Shown: piece after piece, positions 17,060-26,183 of the stretch
Position numbering within the stretch: the first letter of the stretch is position 1
Layout: each line of letters opens with the position of its first letter
Assembly: GCA_014360195.1 (NCBI GenBank)
Contig: JACIXY010000006.1
Location: forward strand, 1-64,000
Direction of reading: 5' to 3'
Source: Bacillota bacterium
GTDB taxonomy: Bacteria; Bacillota; SHA-98; UBA4971
Length of the DNA: 64,000 nucleotides
The notes under the pieces: model-generated
What the model was told of the DNA's origin: nothing
What the model saw: only the letters and a program-made list of their open reading frames with translations
The model's database searches: none
Position numbers and translations under genes: made by a program

Positions 17060-17367
17060 GCCAGGAGCAGGCAAAAGGTCGGGGCCAGGGTCTGGGCCAG
17101 ACGCAAGGCCAGGCCCGGGGCAAGGAGAGAAGGATAGCGGTTGTGGGCATACTTGTCGAGGACAGGCTGCGGGCGGCACCCAGGGTCAACGAGATCCTTA
17201 GCCTTCACGCTGACATGATCCTCGGGCGGATGGGCGTGCCGTACCGGGAGAAGGACGTTGCTGTCATTGCTCTCATCGTCGACGGCACGACTGACGAGAT
17301 CGGCAGCCTCACCGGCAAACTCGGTAGCCTCAAGGGCGTGAAGGTAAGGTCGGCGGTGACGACCTGA
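17056..17367 (+). CDS. TM1266-type putative iron-only hydrogenase system regulator
   Basis: The 103-residue protein has a low-complexity Gln/Gly-rich start (about 25 residues) and then a small ACT-like domain: IAVVGILVEDRLRAAPRVNEIL, with ILGRMGVPYREKDVAVIALIVDGTTDEI. This is the pattern of the family first seen next to FeFe-hydrogenase maturation genes; none of those genes are in this window. The start codon GTG overlaps the previous stop by four bases. Confidence 0.8.
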   Translation: MSQEQAKGRGQGLGQTQGQARGKERRIAVVGILVEDRLRAAPRVNEILSLHADMILGRMGVPYREKDVAVIALIVDGTTDEIGSLTGKLGSLKGVKVRSAVTT

Positions 17368-17375
17368 GGGGGGCG

Positions 17376-17699
17376 GTGAAGACGGCTTCCGGAAGAACAC
17401 GCGGTGAGAGAGCGAGGCTGAATGTCAGGGTGAAGCCCCGCTCTTCTGTTTCACGGGTGGTTGGGCTGGAGGGCGGCGCGCTTGTGGTGAGGGTGAGCGC
17501 CCCACCGGTGGACGGGCTGGCCAACCGCGCTGTGTGCGAGCTTGTGGCCGACCTCGTCGGGGTTGGCAAATCTTCTGTCACAATCGAAAGAGGGGAGAGA
17601 TCACGGGACAAGGTCATCACGGTTGAAGGCCTTTCACAGGAGCAGGTCGATGAGTTGCTCGCGAAACTAAAGAGTGGACAAGCGGGGCAGACTAAGTGA
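17376..17699 (+). CDS. DUF167/YggU family protein
   Basis: The 107-residue protein matches the YggU family of unknown function: LNVRVKPRSSVSRVVG, VRVSAPPVDGLANRAV and VTIERGERSRDKVITVEGL. The ylm cluster often carries a member. GTG 17376 starts 8 bases after the previous stop. The last codons (ACT AAG TGA) lie inside an interspersed repeat, which supplies the stop codon, as in nrdG. Confidence 0.9.
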   Translation: MKTASGRTRGERARLNVRVKPRSSVSRVVGLEGGALVVRVSAPPVDGLANRAVCELVADLVGVGKSSVTIERGERSRDKVITVEGLSQEQVDELLAKLKSGQAGQTK

Positions 17700-17865
17700 G
17701 GGCGCAGAAATGCTATCGAGTCGGGCGGGTTGCCAGACTGATGCCGAATCTTGGCTGAAGGATCTGAGTGTGAGGTCATTGGTTTTCCCCGTTTTCCGAG
17801 GTCTTGGGTTGCCGGTGACTCAAAGAGAGAGTGCAACACCGGCGGCCCCGCACGGCACGTGTGCT
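17692..17865 (+). repeat. Diverged copy of the interspersed element (left end conserved)
   Basis: CTAAGTGAGGGCGCAGAAAT at 17692 is identical to the first 20 bases of the element at 12861. Further on, GGTTGCCGGTGACTCAAAGA (near 17812) resembles the segment behind the copy at 54354. No CCCTCACTTAG right end is found, so the end given is approximate. It begins at the 3' end of the DUF167 gene. Confidence 0.65.
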
Positions 17866-17886
17866 CTCTGAAACCGGCGATTACTT

Positions 17887-18234
17887 GTGGCGATCTACTT
17901 TAGGGCGATGGAGAAGAAGCGGGTAGAAGTCAGGGCGACCATTGACCAGGACACGGCGAACACGCTCATCCGTCGCATCGCTGACCTGTCGCTCGCGATG
18001 GACAAGATGAACATCGCGGAATACGTCGAGTTTCTCCGAAATCCCCGGCGGATCATCTACGTGAACTTCCTCGGCGGGCTCGCCCGGGGCTTTGGGATCG
18101 GCATCGGCGCGACTGTCCTGGCCGCCGTTTTCCTCCTGGTTCTCTCCCGCCTTGTGCAGCTCAACCTCCCGGTTATCGGAAGGTTTATTGCCGAGATCGT
18201 GAGGATAGTGTCGGAGCATCTCAGAGTCCGGTAA
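17887..18234 (+). CDS. DUF5665-like small membrane protein
   Basis: The 115-residue protein has a soluble N-terminal part (DTANTLIRRIADLSLAMDKMNIAEYVEFLRNPRRI), a glycine-rich turn (GGLARGFGIGIGATV) and one hydrophobic segment (about residues 70-92), then a short amphipathic tail. This is the layout of the DUF5665 family of Firmicutes; its function is unknown. GTG 17887 or ATG 17908 are both possible starts. Confidence 0.7.
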   Translation: MAIYFRAMEKKRVEVRATIDQDTANTLIRRIADLSLAMDKMNIAEYVEFLRNPRRIIYVNFLGGLARGFGIGIGATVLAAVFLLVLSRLVQLNLPVIGRFIAEIVRIVSEHLRVR

Positions 18235-18342
18235 AAACCTGTCGGCGGCCGGGGGTGGGGAGCGCAGAGGTGGTGGAGGACATGGCCGGGCGCGGCGAGG
18301 CGCGACGGGCGGACGCGCGGGGGGCGGTGCTCCGTACTGGAG

Positions 18343-19023
18343 TTGAGAGAAGTGGACCGGCGAATCCAGGAGAGGTTTCTCCAAAGACTTCTGCAAGAGA
18401 GAGTGCGGCTGGAGCGCCGCATCGGCATTCTTGAAGGGCGGGGCAGCCAGGGCGGGCTTGACATGTCCATGCAGGACTCCATCGGGGAGTTCTCACTGTA
18501 CGACAACCACCCGGCTGACGTTGGGACCGAGCTTTTCGAGCGGGCGAAGGACCTCAAGTTCCGCGACGACACCCGGGTGCTTCTCAAGCTTATCGACGAG
18601 GCCATTGAGAGGGCGAGGACCGGCGCGTATGGGACGTGTGAACGCTGCGGGCGGGAGATCGACCGGGAAAGGCTCGAGATGGTGCCGTACACCGCGGTCT
18701 GCGCCCGGTGCCAGGAGGAGGTCGAGCGCGAGATCCCTGTGCGGCGGGTGCGCCCCATCGAGGAGGAGGCCATCGGCCGACCGTTCGGCGTCCATATACT
18801 GGACGGCAAGACCCCCGGGATAGACGGGGAGGACGTCTGGCAGGACGTGGCCCGCTACGGCACATCCAGCACGCCTCAGGATGTCCCCGGAGCGGAGGAG
18901 TACGGGGAGGTGTTCGAGGACGCCGACGAGATAGAAGGCGCAGTTGAGCAGGTCGACCTCATCATGGCAGAAAACCCAGACGAAATCCCGCCCGATCCCG
19001 ACGCGCCCCGACGGCGTCCTTGA
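18343..19023 (+). CDS. TraR/DksA-type zinc finger protein (YteA family)
   Basis: The 226-residue protein has a coiled-coil N-terminus, the DNHPADVGTELFERAKDL motif and a C4 zinc finger (CERCGREI with CARC about 18 residues later). These are marks of the YteA branch of DksA-like proteins found in spore-formers, presumed to act on RNA polymerase secondary-channel functions. The C-terminal third is acidic and unstructured. TTG 18343 is the likely start; GTG 18352 is possible. The lspA promoter lies over its stop codon. Confidence 0.88.
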   Translation: MREVDRRIQERFLQRLLQERVRLERRIGILEGRGSQGGLDMSMQDSIGEFSLYDNHPADVGTELFERAKDLKFRDDTRVLLKLIDEAIERARTGAYGTCERCGREIDRERLEMVPYTAVCARCQEEVEREIPVRRVRPIEEEAIGRPFGVHILDGKTPGIDGEDVWQDVARYGTSSTPQDVPGAEEYGEVFEDADEIEGAVEQVDLIMAENPDEIPPDPDAPRRRP

Positions 19024-19048
19024 AAGCCCCCCAGGTATGTGGTACAAT
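19020..19048 (+). promoter_or_regulatory. Sigma-A promoter for lspA-lgt-rluD
   Basis: TTGAAA (19020-19025), a 17-base spacer and TACAAT (19043-19048). The -35 box overlaps the stop codon of the upstream zinc-finger gene. Confidence 0.65.
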
Positions 19049-19107
19049 ACCCACGGCGCACAATCGACAGTACCGACAGCATTGGTGGCTGTCCGGGCGG
19101 GCGGGAT

Positions 19108-19581
19108 ATGCCGGGAGTAAGCGTGAGGGTCCGGCCGGGGCTTATCGCCGCGGCCGTTGTCGCAATCGACCAGGTGACCAAGGCCTTCGTCGAGAGATCC
19201 ATGCCGGGGGGTGGCGGCTTCGCCGTCCTGGGAGGGGCGGCGCATATTACGCATGTGCGCAATCCCGGGTCTGCGTTTGGCATATTCGGCACTGCCACGG
19301 TCCCGGTGCTGGTGTCGGTGCTGGTGGTGGCGTGGTGGGTGGGCGCAAGCCTGACCGGCAGAGTTCACAGGTACGGCCCGGCGTTTGAGGCAGGGTCGGC
19401 GCTGGTGCTCGGGGGAGCTATCGGTAACCTCATCGACCGGGTCCGCGTCGGGTGTGTCATAGACTTCATCGACTTTCACTTCTGGCCGGTGTTTAATCTT
19501 GCGGATGCTGCTATTACCGCAGGAGCGTTGCTGGTCGTGTACGCAATGGTTCGGGGGAAAACCGGGGGGAGGAGTGGCTAG
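19108..19581 (+). CDS. lspA: Lipoprotein signal peptidase (signal peptidase II)
   Basis: LspA cleaves signal peptides of prolipoproteins after lipid addition. The 157-residue membrane protein has four hydrophobic segments and both catalytic aspartate motifs: GNLIDRVRVGCVIDFID and FNLADAAIT. HITHVRNPGSAFGIF is also typical. ATG 19108 was chosen; longer in-frame starts run back to 19039. The gene overlaps lgt by one base (TAGTG), which pairs the two lipoprotein maturation steps. Confidence 0.95.
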   Translation: MPGVSVRVRPGLIAAAVVAIDQVTKAFVERSMPGGGGFAVLGGAAHITHVRNPGSAFGIFGTATVPVLVSVLVVAWWVGASLTGRVHRYGPAFEAGSALVLGGAIGNLIDRVRVGCVIDFIDFHFWPVFNLADAAITAGALLVVYAMVRGKTGGRSG

Positions 19582-20354
19582 TGAGGCCAATACTGTTCCA
19601 GATCTGGAGGATACCGGTCTTTTCATATGGTTTCCTTCTGGCGGTCGCGTTCGTGGTCGGCACCATCCTCGGAGTGAAAGAGGCGAAGCGCAGGGGCATA
19701 GACCCCGACAAGATAATCGACCTCGCGCTCTATACGTGCATCGCCGGGATCGTCGGCGCGCGGGTCCTGTTCATCCTGCTCGACATCCCGACTTACTTCC
19801 AGGATCCAGTCAGGATCATCAACCTGAGGGACGGGGGTCTTTCGTTTCAGGGCGGGCTTGCCCTCGCCATACTCGTGGGCATATGGTTCGCTCGCCGCGA
19901 GAAGCTGAACGCGTGGGTCCTCGCGGATATAGCTGCGCCCATCATCCCTCTCGGCTACGCGCTGGTCCGGGTGGGATGCCTTCTGAACGGGTGCTGCTAC
20001 GGGCTTCCAACGAGCGTGCCGTGGGCGCTTGCGAGCAAGGCAGGTGACCACACGCTGCGCCATCCGACGCAGATTTACGCGGCTCTCCTGAGCCTTGCGA
20101 TTTTTGCTATCCTCTTCAGGCTGAGGAACCATAAGAAGTTCCCGGGCTATCTCATGTTTCTCTACGTCGGCCTGTATTCGGTATCCCGGTTCATCGTAGA
20201 GATCTTCCGGGATGTGCCGAGGATGCTGGGGCCCCTGTCCATCACGCAGCTTGCCAGCATTGTGGTGGCGTTCGGCGCATTTGCATGCATCGCCATTTTG
20301 TCGTCTGAGAACGTCCAGCACCAGCAGTCAGGCCAGGTGGTGGGGCGCGAGTAG
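19581..20354 (+). CDS. lgt: Prolipoprotein diacylglyceryl transferase
   Basis: Lgt transfers diacylglycerol from phosphatidylglycerol to the lipobox cysteine, the step before LspA. The 257-residue protein has about seven transmembrane segments and the family motifs IVGARVLFILLD, RDGGLSFQGGLALA and GCLLNGCCYGLPT. GTG 19581 overlaps the lspA stop. rluD begins one base after its stop. Confidence 0.96.
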   Translation: MRPILFQIWRIPVFSYGFLLAVAFVVGTILGVKEAKRRGIDPDKIIDLALYTCIAGIVGARVLFILLDIPTYFQDPVRIINLRDGGLSFQGGLALAILVGIWFARREKLNAWVLADIAAPIIPLGYALVRVGCLLNGCCYGLPTSVPWALASKAGDHTLRHPTQIYAALLSLAIFAILFRLRNHKKFPGYLMFLYVGLYSVSRFIVEIFRDVPRMLGPLSITQLASIVVAFGAFACIAILSSENVQHQQSGQVVGRE

Positions 20355-20355
20355 C

Positions 20356-21306
20356 ATGGACCGGCCGCCGATTGAGGTGCGAGTCGAGGAAGCTGACGAG
20401 GGCAAGCGCCTTGACGTCTACATCGCAGGGCGGCTTGCCCTCTCCCGTTCTACCGCGCAGAGGCTCATTGATGAAGGCCGCGCGCTTGTGGGCGGCGAGC
20501 GGGCGAAGGCGGCGAGGCGCGTGCGGGCAGGCGACGTGGTGACGGTGAGCGTGCCCGAGCCCGAGCCGCTGGATGTCGTTCCCGAGGACCTGCCCCTCGA
20601 CGTCCTCTATGAAGACCGGGACATCATCGTGGTTAACAAGCCGAGGGGGCTCGTGGTCCATCCCGCCGCCGGGAACTGGTCCGGGACCCTCGTGAACGCC
20701 CTGCTCGCCCATTGCAATGACCTCTCGGGCATAGGTGGGAAGCTCCGCCCTGGGATAGTCCACCGCCTTGACAAGGACACTTCAGGCGTGATCGTGGCCG
20801 CCAAGAACGACGCGGCCCACCTGGCGCTGGCGCGAGACCTCAAGGAACGCGCGGTGGAGAAGACCTATCTCGCCGTCGTCCACGGCGTGCCGCCCGAGAA
20901 GCGTGGCACCATAGATGCTCCCATTGGACGCCATCCGATCCACAGGAAGAAGATGGCCGTGGTTTCGGAAGGACAGGGAAGGACGGCCGTGACTGACTAC
21001 GAAGTGCTCGAGGATCTCGGGAGGTACGCTCTCGTGAAAGTGCACCCGGTTACAGGGAGGACCCACCAGATCAGGGTCCATCTCGCCCACATCGGCCACC
21101 CGATTGTGGGCGACCCGGTGTACGGAGGACGCAGGAGGAGGACAGTGGCAGGGGTGGCAGACATCTCCGGTCAGGCCCTGCACGCAGCGTCGATCAGCTT
21201 CAACCACCCACGCACCGGCGAACGCATGCGCTTTTCCGCGCCGGTGCCGGAGGACATGCAGCGGTTACTTGCCCGCTTGCGCCAAGACTCCCCAGCCGGC
21301 TCTTGA
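20356..21306 (+). CDS. rluD: RluD-family pseudouridine synthase
   Basis: The enzyme isomerises uridines of 23S rRNA (or another large RNA) to pseudouridine. The 316-residue protein has an N-terminal S4 domain (RLDVYIAGRLALSRSTAQRL) and the catalytic domain with the aspartate motif GIVHRLDKDTSGVIV, and the C-terminal HPVTGRTHQIRVHLAHIGH. ATG 20356 is the normal start. A new promoter for the purine operon overlaps its stop codon. Confidence 0.95.
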   Translation: MDRPPIEVRVEEADEGKRLDVYIAGRLALSRSTAQRLIDEGRALVGGERAKAARRVRAGDVVTVSVPEPEPLDVVPEDLPLDVLYEDRDIIVVNKPRGLVVHPAAGNWSGTLVNALLAHCNDLSGIGGKLRPGIVHRLDKDTSGVIVAAKNDAAHLALARDLKERAVEKTYLAVVHGVPPEKRGTIDAPIGRHPIHRKKMAVVSEGQGRTAVTDYEVLEDLGRYALVKVHPVTGRTHQIRVHLAHIGHPIVGDPVYGGRRRRTVAGVADISGQALHAASISFNHPRTGERMRFSAPVPEDMQRLLARLRQDSPAGS

Positions 21307-21332
21307 CATCTCGGCATGCCATGTGGTATGGT
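21303..21332 (+). promoter_or_regulatory. Sigma-A promoter of the purine operon
   Basis: TTGACA (21303-21308), an 18-base spacer and TATGGT (21327-21332). The -35 box overlaps the rluD stop. The expected transcript has a leader of about 265 bases before purE. Confidence 0.6.
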
Positions 21333-21404
21333 CGAGGCGAGGATAAGGGAATACCGTCTAGCGTCGGCATTGCTAGCCAGGAGGTTCCCAAACGGCGAGG
21401 TGGC

Positions 21405-21545
21405 AGGGATGCCGGCGCGCGAGGGAAAGTGCATCTAGGGTTCCACCTGCCCGGCGCGCGGCGCGGCGGGGCTCGGTCCGAGCGATGCAGGCCCGCGACA
21501 TGTTGCGGCGCTACACCTTGAGGGATAAAAGCCCCGGCGGATAGG
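21405..21545 (+). ncRNA. ykkC-class riboswitch aptamer, best read as a PRPP riboswitch (subtype 2b)
   Basis: Conserved ykkC blocks appear in order: CTAGGGTTCC (21435-21444), CTCGGTCCGAG (21472-21482), ACACC (21513-21517) and GGGATAAAAGCCCCGG (21522-21537). GCATC and GATGC, flanking the first two blocks, can pair as in the class. Guanidine, ppGpp, PRPP and nucleotide-diphosphate subtypes share this scaffold; those that sense PRPP precede purine synthesis genes, which is exactly the context here. The subtype is inferred from context. The 5' boundary is approximate. Confidence 0.85.
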
Positions 21546-21574
21546 TTTCACTCGAAGCCTATCCGCCGGGGCTT
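21529..21574 (+). terminator. Long hairpin after the ykkC aptamer (probable expression platform)
   Basis: A perfect 17-bp stem (AAGCCCCGGCGGATAGG with CCTATCCGCCGGGGCTT) closes a 12-base loop. Its 5' arm is the conserved AAAAGCCCC end of the aptamer, so hairpin and ligand-bound aptamer exclude each other. That fits an ON switch. The tract after the stem (CAGCATTTCC) is poor in U, so termination may need help. Confidence 0.6.
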
Positions 21575-21605
21575 CAGCATTTCCTGCGAAAGAGAGGCGT
21601 TGGGG

Positions 21606-22154
21606 ATGAGTCAGGGGAAGGAACAAGAGAGCCAGGCGACGACTCGCGATAGCGGTGCCAGGGTCATGGTGATGATGGGGAGCGACTCTGACCTTCCCAT
21701 CATGCGCGAGTGCGTTGAGACGTTCGAGGACTTCGGAGTCCCACACGAGGTGGTGGTCACATCCGCCCACCGGTCCCTGGACCGGACCATCTCCATTGCC
21801 CGGCGGGCCGCGGACCGAGGGGTTCGCGTGATCATCGCTGCCGCCGGAGGAGCTGCGCACCTTGCCGGAGTTGTGGCCGCCGCGACGGTGCTCCCTGTCA
21901 TAGGGGTGCCGTGCGGCGGCTCGGCGCTCTCAGGTGTGGACGCGCTGTACTCCACGGTGCAGATGCCGCCAGGGGTGCCCGTGGCGTGCGTAGGAATAAA
22001 CGCCGCGCGGAACGCTGCTCTTCTGGCGATAGCGATTCTTGCAACGTCCGATCGGGACCTCGCGGCAAGGCTCGCCCGCTACCGGGAGCGCCTTGCGCAG
22101 GAGGTAGAGGTGAAGCACGGTCGAGTTATACAGGCGCTAGCGGAGCTGAAGTGA
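21606..22154 (+). CDS. purE: N5-carboxyaminoimidazole ribonucleotide mutase PurE
   Basis: PurE rearranges N5-CAIR to CAIR, or with high CO2 carboxylates AIR. The 182-residue protein has GSDSDLP near the start, TSAHRSLDRT, AAGGAAHLAGVVAA and STVQMPPGVPVACVGI. The usual class I GSDSDW and SAHRTP are changed to GSDSDL and SAHRSL. purK, which makes N5-CAIR, is not in the cluster. ATG 21606 follows GAGAGG; an in-frame TTG at 21600 is less likely. First gene of the operon, behind the riboswitch. Confidence 0.94.
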   Translation: MSQGKEQESQATTRDSGARVMVMMGSDSDLPIMRECVETFEDFGVPHEVVVTSAHRSLDRTISIARRAADRGVRVIIAAAGGAAHLAGVVAAATVLPVIGVPCGGSALSGVDALYSTVQMPPGVPVACVGINAARNAALLAIAILATSDRDLAARLARYRERLAQEVEVKHGRVIQALAELK

Positions 22155-22206
22155 GGTAAGGGGAAAGGGAAAGGAAAAAAGAACGGGAAGGGGAGGTGCA
22201 CCGGAC

Positions 22207-22935
22207 ATGACAGTACCCGACATGACAAAAGAGCACGATCTGGTCTATGAAGGCAAGGCGAAGCGGGTCTACCGCACGCAGGACCCCCGGCACTATCTTG
22301 TCGAGTTCAAGGACGACGCCACGGCCCAGGACGGCCGCAAGAAGGGGCAGATCCGGGGCAAAGGCGCGGTGAACTGCCAGGTATCGGCGGTGCTTTTCTC
22401 GCACCTTGCATCGCGCTCCATACCCACGCACTTCATCAGGCTCGAGAGCGAAAACACGATGGTTGTTCGGAGGCTTTCCATGCTCCCGCTGGAGGTTGTG
22501 GTGAGAAACATCGTAGCAGGCAGCCTCGCGAAGAGGCTCGGGATCGCGGAGGGCACGAAGCCCGCGTTCCCTATGGTGGAGTTCTACTACAAGGACGACG
22601 CGCTCGGTGACCCGCTCGTCGTGGAGGACCACATCGTCGCGCTGGGCATCGCCGCGCGGGACGTCGTCGCGAGCCTTCGAGAGGCGTCATGCGCCGTGAA
22701 CCGGGAGCTTGCGCCGTTCCTCGCGGAGAGAGGGCTGACGCTCGTCGACTTCAAGCTGGAGTTCGGCTGGTGCGACGGTGGGCTTGTGCTCGGCGACGAG
22801 ATTTCTCCTGACACGTGCAGGCTTTGGGACTCCGCCACCGGCGAGCGCCTCGACAAGGACCGCTTCAGGCGGGACATGGGAGGCATCGAAGAAGCGTACA
22901 CGGAGGTCCTCCGGCGGCTCACCGGCAGGGCTTGA
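22207..22935 (+). CDS. purC: Phosphoribosylaminoimidazole-succinocarboxamide synthase PurC
   Basis: PurC ligates aspartate to CAIR using ATP. The 242-residue protein shows LVYEGKAKRVYRT, KDDATAQDGRKKGQIRGKGA, EVVVRNIVAGSLAKRLG and LVDFKLEFGWCDGGLVLGDEISPDTCRLWD, all standard for the bacterial enzyme. ATG 22207 was taken; ATG 22222 is a possible internal start. It is the second gene of the operon, 52 bases after purE. Confidence 0.96.
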   Translation: MTVPDMTKEHDLVYEGKAKRVYRTQDPRHYLVEFKDDATAQDGRKKGQIRGKGAVNCQVSAVLFSHLASRSIPTHFIRLESENTMVVRRLSMLPLEVVVRNIVAGSLAKRLGIAEGTKPAFPMVEFYYKDDALGDPLVVEDHIVALGIAARDVVASLREASCAVNRELAPFLAERGLTLVDFKLEFGWCDGGLVLGDEISPDTCRLWDSATGERLDKDRFRRDMGGIEEAYTEVLRRLTGRA

Positions 22936-22970
22936 GAAGGGATCTCCGGATAGGGGGAGGATGACAGGCC

Positions 22971-23237
22971 ATGCGGTTCAAGGCTCAGGTTAGGGTGACT
23001 TTGAAGGAGTCGATACTGGACCCACAGGGGTCCGCGGTGAAAAGGGCTCTTCACGCGATGAACCACGACAACGTCCTCGACGTGCGCATCGGGAAACACA
23101 TCGAGCTTGTGCTGACGGCGGACGGCCCCGAGTCCGCAAGGCGCCAGGTTCAGGAGATCGCTGACAGGCTCCTCGCCAACCCTGTCATCGAGAATTTCTC
23201 CTTTGATCTCGCCGAGGCCGGAGGCGAGGCCGGATGA
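22971..23237 (+). CDS. purS: Phosphoribosylformylglycinamidine synthase subunit PurS
   Basis: PurS is the small bridging subunit of the PurLQS complex that makes FGAM. The 88-residue protein has the family pattern [20 protein letters not shown], then [12 protein letters not shown] and the C-terminal [13 protein letters not shown]. Its stop overlaps the ATG of purQ by four bases. Confidence 0.94.
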   Translation: MRFKAQVRVTLKESILDPQGSAVKRALHAMNHDNVLDVRIGKHIELVLTADGPESARRQVQEIADRLLANPVIENFSFDLAEAGGEAG

Positions 23238-23971
23238 GGGTTGGAGTTGTGGTCTTTCCGGGGTCCAACTGCGACGCCGACTGCTATCGGGCCATCGAGT
23301 CCTTCGGCGCGGACGTGAAATACATCTGGTACCAAGACCGCAGCCTGGACGGGTACGATCTCGTGGTCCTGCCCGGCGGGTTCTCGTACGGAGACTACCT
23401 TCGCGCCGGCGCGATAGCACGGTTCGCACCGATCATGGATGGGGTCGTGGAGTTCGCTGAGGCAGGCGGCCTCGTCCTCGGGATATGCAATGGCTTTCAG
23501 ATCCTCCTCGAGTGCGGACTGCTCCCGGGCGCCATGCTGCCGAACGTGGTCCCGAGGTTCAGGTGCGATGGCGTCCGCCTGCGCGTGGAGAACGCGCATA
23601 CTCCGTTCACATGCCTCTGCCACCCAGGGCAGGTCCTTTCGATGCCGATAGCCCATGCCTGGGGCAACTACTATGCGGACGAGGCCACCCTGGTCGAGCT
23701 CGAGCGGCGCGGGCAGGTCGTGTTTCGGTATGTCAACGAAGAAGGCGTCCCCACGCCTGAAGCGAACCCTAACGGGTCGTGCCATTCAATCGCCGGGATA
23801 ACGACGAGACGCGGAAACGTGCTCGGCATGATGCCCCACCTCGAGCGGGCGTGTGAGGCGCTCCTCGGCGGCACCGACGGAAGGTGGGTTTTCGCGTCAG
23901 CTTTCGAATTCCTTTCGGGAGGTGTGGAGCTTGGGCGACTGCATCTGGCGGGAGATGGGCCTCGCCACTGA
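23234..23971 (+). CDS. purQ: Phosphoribosylformylglycinamidine synthase glutaminase subunit PurQ
   Basis: PurQ releases ammonia from glutamine for PurL. The 245-residue class I amidotransferase begins [17 protein letters not shown], has the oxyanion motif [18 protein letters not shown], the nucleophile cysteine in [18 protein letters not shown], and a C-terminal histidine in [12 protein letters not shown]. Its end overlaps the start of purL. Confidence 0.96.
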   Translation: MRVGVVVFPGSNCDADCYRAIESFGADVKYIWYQDRSLDGYDLVVLPGGFSYGDYLRAGAIARFAPIMDGVVEFAEAGGLVLGICNGFQILLECGLLPGAMLPNVVPRFRCDGVRLRVENAHTPFTCLCHPGQVLSMPIAHAWGNYYADEATLVELERRGQVVFRYVNEEGVPTPEANPNGSCHSIAGITTRRGNVLGMMPHLERACEALLGGTDGRWVFASAFEFLSGGVELGRLHLAGDGPRH

Positions 23972-26183
23972 GGAGTACGAGCGCATCCTCGATATCCTCG
24001 GCCGCGAGCCTAACCTCGTCGAGCTCGGGATGTTCGCGGTGATGTGGTCAGAGCATTGCAGCTACAAGAACTCCAGGGCAGTGCTCGGCCTCCTCCCGAC
24101 CACGGGAAGCCGCGTGATCCAAGGGCCGGGGGAAAACGCAGGCGTCGTGGACATCGGGGCCGGCCTCGCTGTGGTCTTCAAGATCGAGAGCCACAACCAT
24201 CCCTCTGCTGTGGAGCCATACCAGGGTGCGGCGACAGGGGTCGGCGGCATAATCCGTGACATCTTCACGATGGGCGCGCGGCCCATTGCGCTCCTGGATG
24301 CCCTCCGGTTCGGTCCCGTCTCCGACGCCCGCTCGCGACACCTGTTCGCGCAGGTGGTCGCGGGCATAGCGGGCTACGGGAACTCCATTGGCATCCCCAC
24401 GGTCGGAGGGGAGGTCGCGACTCACGAAAGCTTCAGGGAAAGTCCCCTTGTGAACGTCATGTGCGTGGGTGTGGCCCCGGCGTCAGCCATCAAGAAAGCC
24501 GCAGCCAGGGGCCTCGGGAACCCGGTGATGGTGGTGGGCGCCCGCACAGGGCGCGACGGCATGCACGGGGCGACGTTCGCGTCGTCCGAGCTGTCCCCCG
24601 AAGCGATGGCGAAGCGCTCCGCTGTCCAGGTCGGGGACCCGTTCATGGAGAAGCTGCTCCTTGAGGCGTGCCTCGAGCTGTACGAGCTTGGGGACGATGT
24701 CGTCATCGGCATCCAAGACATGGGCGCGGCGGGACTCACTTGCTCGTCGTGCGAGATGGCATCCCGCGGCGGTGTGGGCATGGAGATCGATGTCGCAAAG
24801 GTGCCCAGGCGCGAGAAGGGGATGACGCCTTACGAGGTCATGCTTTCCGAGTCGCAGGAAAGGATGCTCGTGGCCGTGAAAGCTGGGAGCGAGCCTGAGG
24901 TAGAGCGGGTGTTCAGGAAGTGGGGACTCGAGGCCACCGTGGTCGGCCATGTCACGGACGACGGGATCCTCCGGATAAGGGACGGCGACGCCGTCGTCGC
25001 GGAGGTGCCTGCGAAGGCTCTTGCGGACATGGCGCCGTGCTACACCCGGGACGCCAGCGAACCGGAGTATTTCCGGCGCGAGCAGGCGCGCGACCTTGCA
25101 GACGTGCCTGAGCCGGACGACTACGCCTGCGCCCTCATGAAGCTCCTGGCCTCACCCCGCATCGCAAGCAAGGAATGGGTCTACAGCCAGTACGACCACC
25201 AGGTGGGGACAAACACCGTGGTGCTGCCGGGACGGGGAACGTCGGTGGTGAGGGTGCCCGGGACGAATAAGGGCCTTGCGCTCACGTGCGACGCGAACTC
25301 GTTGTACTGCTACCTTGACCCGTGGGCCGGGGCGGCGCACGCCGTGGCCGAGGCCGCGCGGAACGTTGCCGCAGCAGGAGCGGAGCCTTTGGGGATCACC
25401 GATTGCCTGAATTTCGGCAACCCCGAGAAGCCCGAGGTCTTCTGGCAATTCAAGCGGGCTGTGGAAGGCATGGCCGAGGCGGCGAGGGCGCTGGAGATCC
25501 CCGTGACCGGCGGCAACGTGAGCTTCTATAACGAGTCTTCGAAGGACGGATCCTCGACGGTGGCGGTCTACCCGACCCCCGTGGTGGGAATGGTGGGGCT
25601 CATCGAGGACCTGTCCCGTGTGATGACCCCCGGCTTCAAGCGCGAGGGAGACATCGTGGCGGTCCTCGGACGAACCCGCGACGAGATCGGGGCAAGCGAG
25701 TACCTCGCCGAGGTCCACGGGATCGAGGGAGGGCCTGTGCCGGTCGTGGATCTTGCGGCCGAGCGCGCCGCGATCCAGCTTACCCTCGCCCTCATCCGGG
25801 GAGGGCTCCTCTCTTCGTGCCACGACCTCTCCGAAGGCGGCCTCGCCGTGGCGCTCTCTGAGGCGTGCATCCTGGGTGGAATCGGCAGCGGAATCGGCGC
25901 CCGGGTGAGGCTCCCCGGCACGATGCGCGCGGATCGCTACCTCTTCAGCGAGTCAGGGGGGCGGATGCTGGTATCGTTTCATCCATCAGCGGCGAGCGGG
26001 GTTCAGGCGATGGCGGGCCGCCACGGCGTGCCTGTCACCGTCCTTGGCGAGGTCGGCGGGATGCGCCTCGTCATCGACGGTGCAGGCGGCACAGGGGGGC
26101 GTGCCCGCAGGGTAGTGGATGTCCCGGTGAGCGAGCTATCAAGGGTATACCGGGGGGCGATAGCATGGGCCCTGGAGTCGTAG
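23931..26183 (+). CDS. purL: Phosphoribosylformylglycinamidine synthase subunit PurL
   Basis: PurL is the synthetase subunit of the PurLQS complex. The 750-residue protein is the small Gram-positive type. Motifs include [54 protein letters not shown] and [14 protein letters not shown] 23931 was chosen because GGGAGG lies about 9 bases upstream and the residues after it ([13 protein letters not shown]) match the PurL N-terminus; ATG 23955 is an alternative. It overlaps purQ by 41 bases and purF by 19. Confidence 0.95.
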   Translation: MGDCIWREMGLATEEYERILDILGREPNLVELGMFAVMWSEHCSYKNSRAVLGLLPTTGSRVIQGPGENAGVVDIGAGLAVVFKIESHNHPSAVEPYQGAATGVGGIIRDIFTMGARPIALLDALRFGPVSDARSRHLFAQVVAGIAGYGNSIGIPTVGGEVATHESFRESPLVNVMCVGVAPASAIKKAAARGLGNPVMVVGARTGRDGMHGATFASSELSPEAMAKRSAVQVGDPFMEKLLLEACLELYELGDDVVIGIQDMGAAGLTCSSCEMASRGGVGMEIDVAKVPRREKGMTPYEVMLSESQERMLVAVKAGSEPEVERVFRKWGLEATVVGHVTDDGILRIRDGDAVVAEVPAKALADMAPCYTRDASEPEYFRREQARDLADVPEPDDYACALMKLLASPRIASKEWVYSQYDHQVGTNTVVLPGRGTSVVRVPGTNKGLALTCDANSLYCYLDPWAGAAHAVAEAARNVAAAGAEPLGITDCLNFGNPEKPEVFWQFKRAVEGMAEAARALEIPVTGGNVSFYNESSKDGSSTVAVYPTPVVGMVGLIEDLSRVMTPGFKREGDIVAVLGRTRDEIGASEYLAEVHGIEGGPVPVVDLAAERAAIQLTLALIRGGLLSSCHDLSEGGLAVALSEACILGGIGSGIGARVRLPGTMRADRYLFSESGGRMLVSFHPSAASGVQAMAGRHGVPVTVLGEVGGMRLVIDGAGGTGGRARRVVDVPVSELSRVYRGAIAWALES

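Noticed and set aside
21333-21600. A guanine (purine) riboswitch upstream of purE.
   Set aside because: The conserved junction sequences of that class were not found; the ykkC blocks explain the leader instead.
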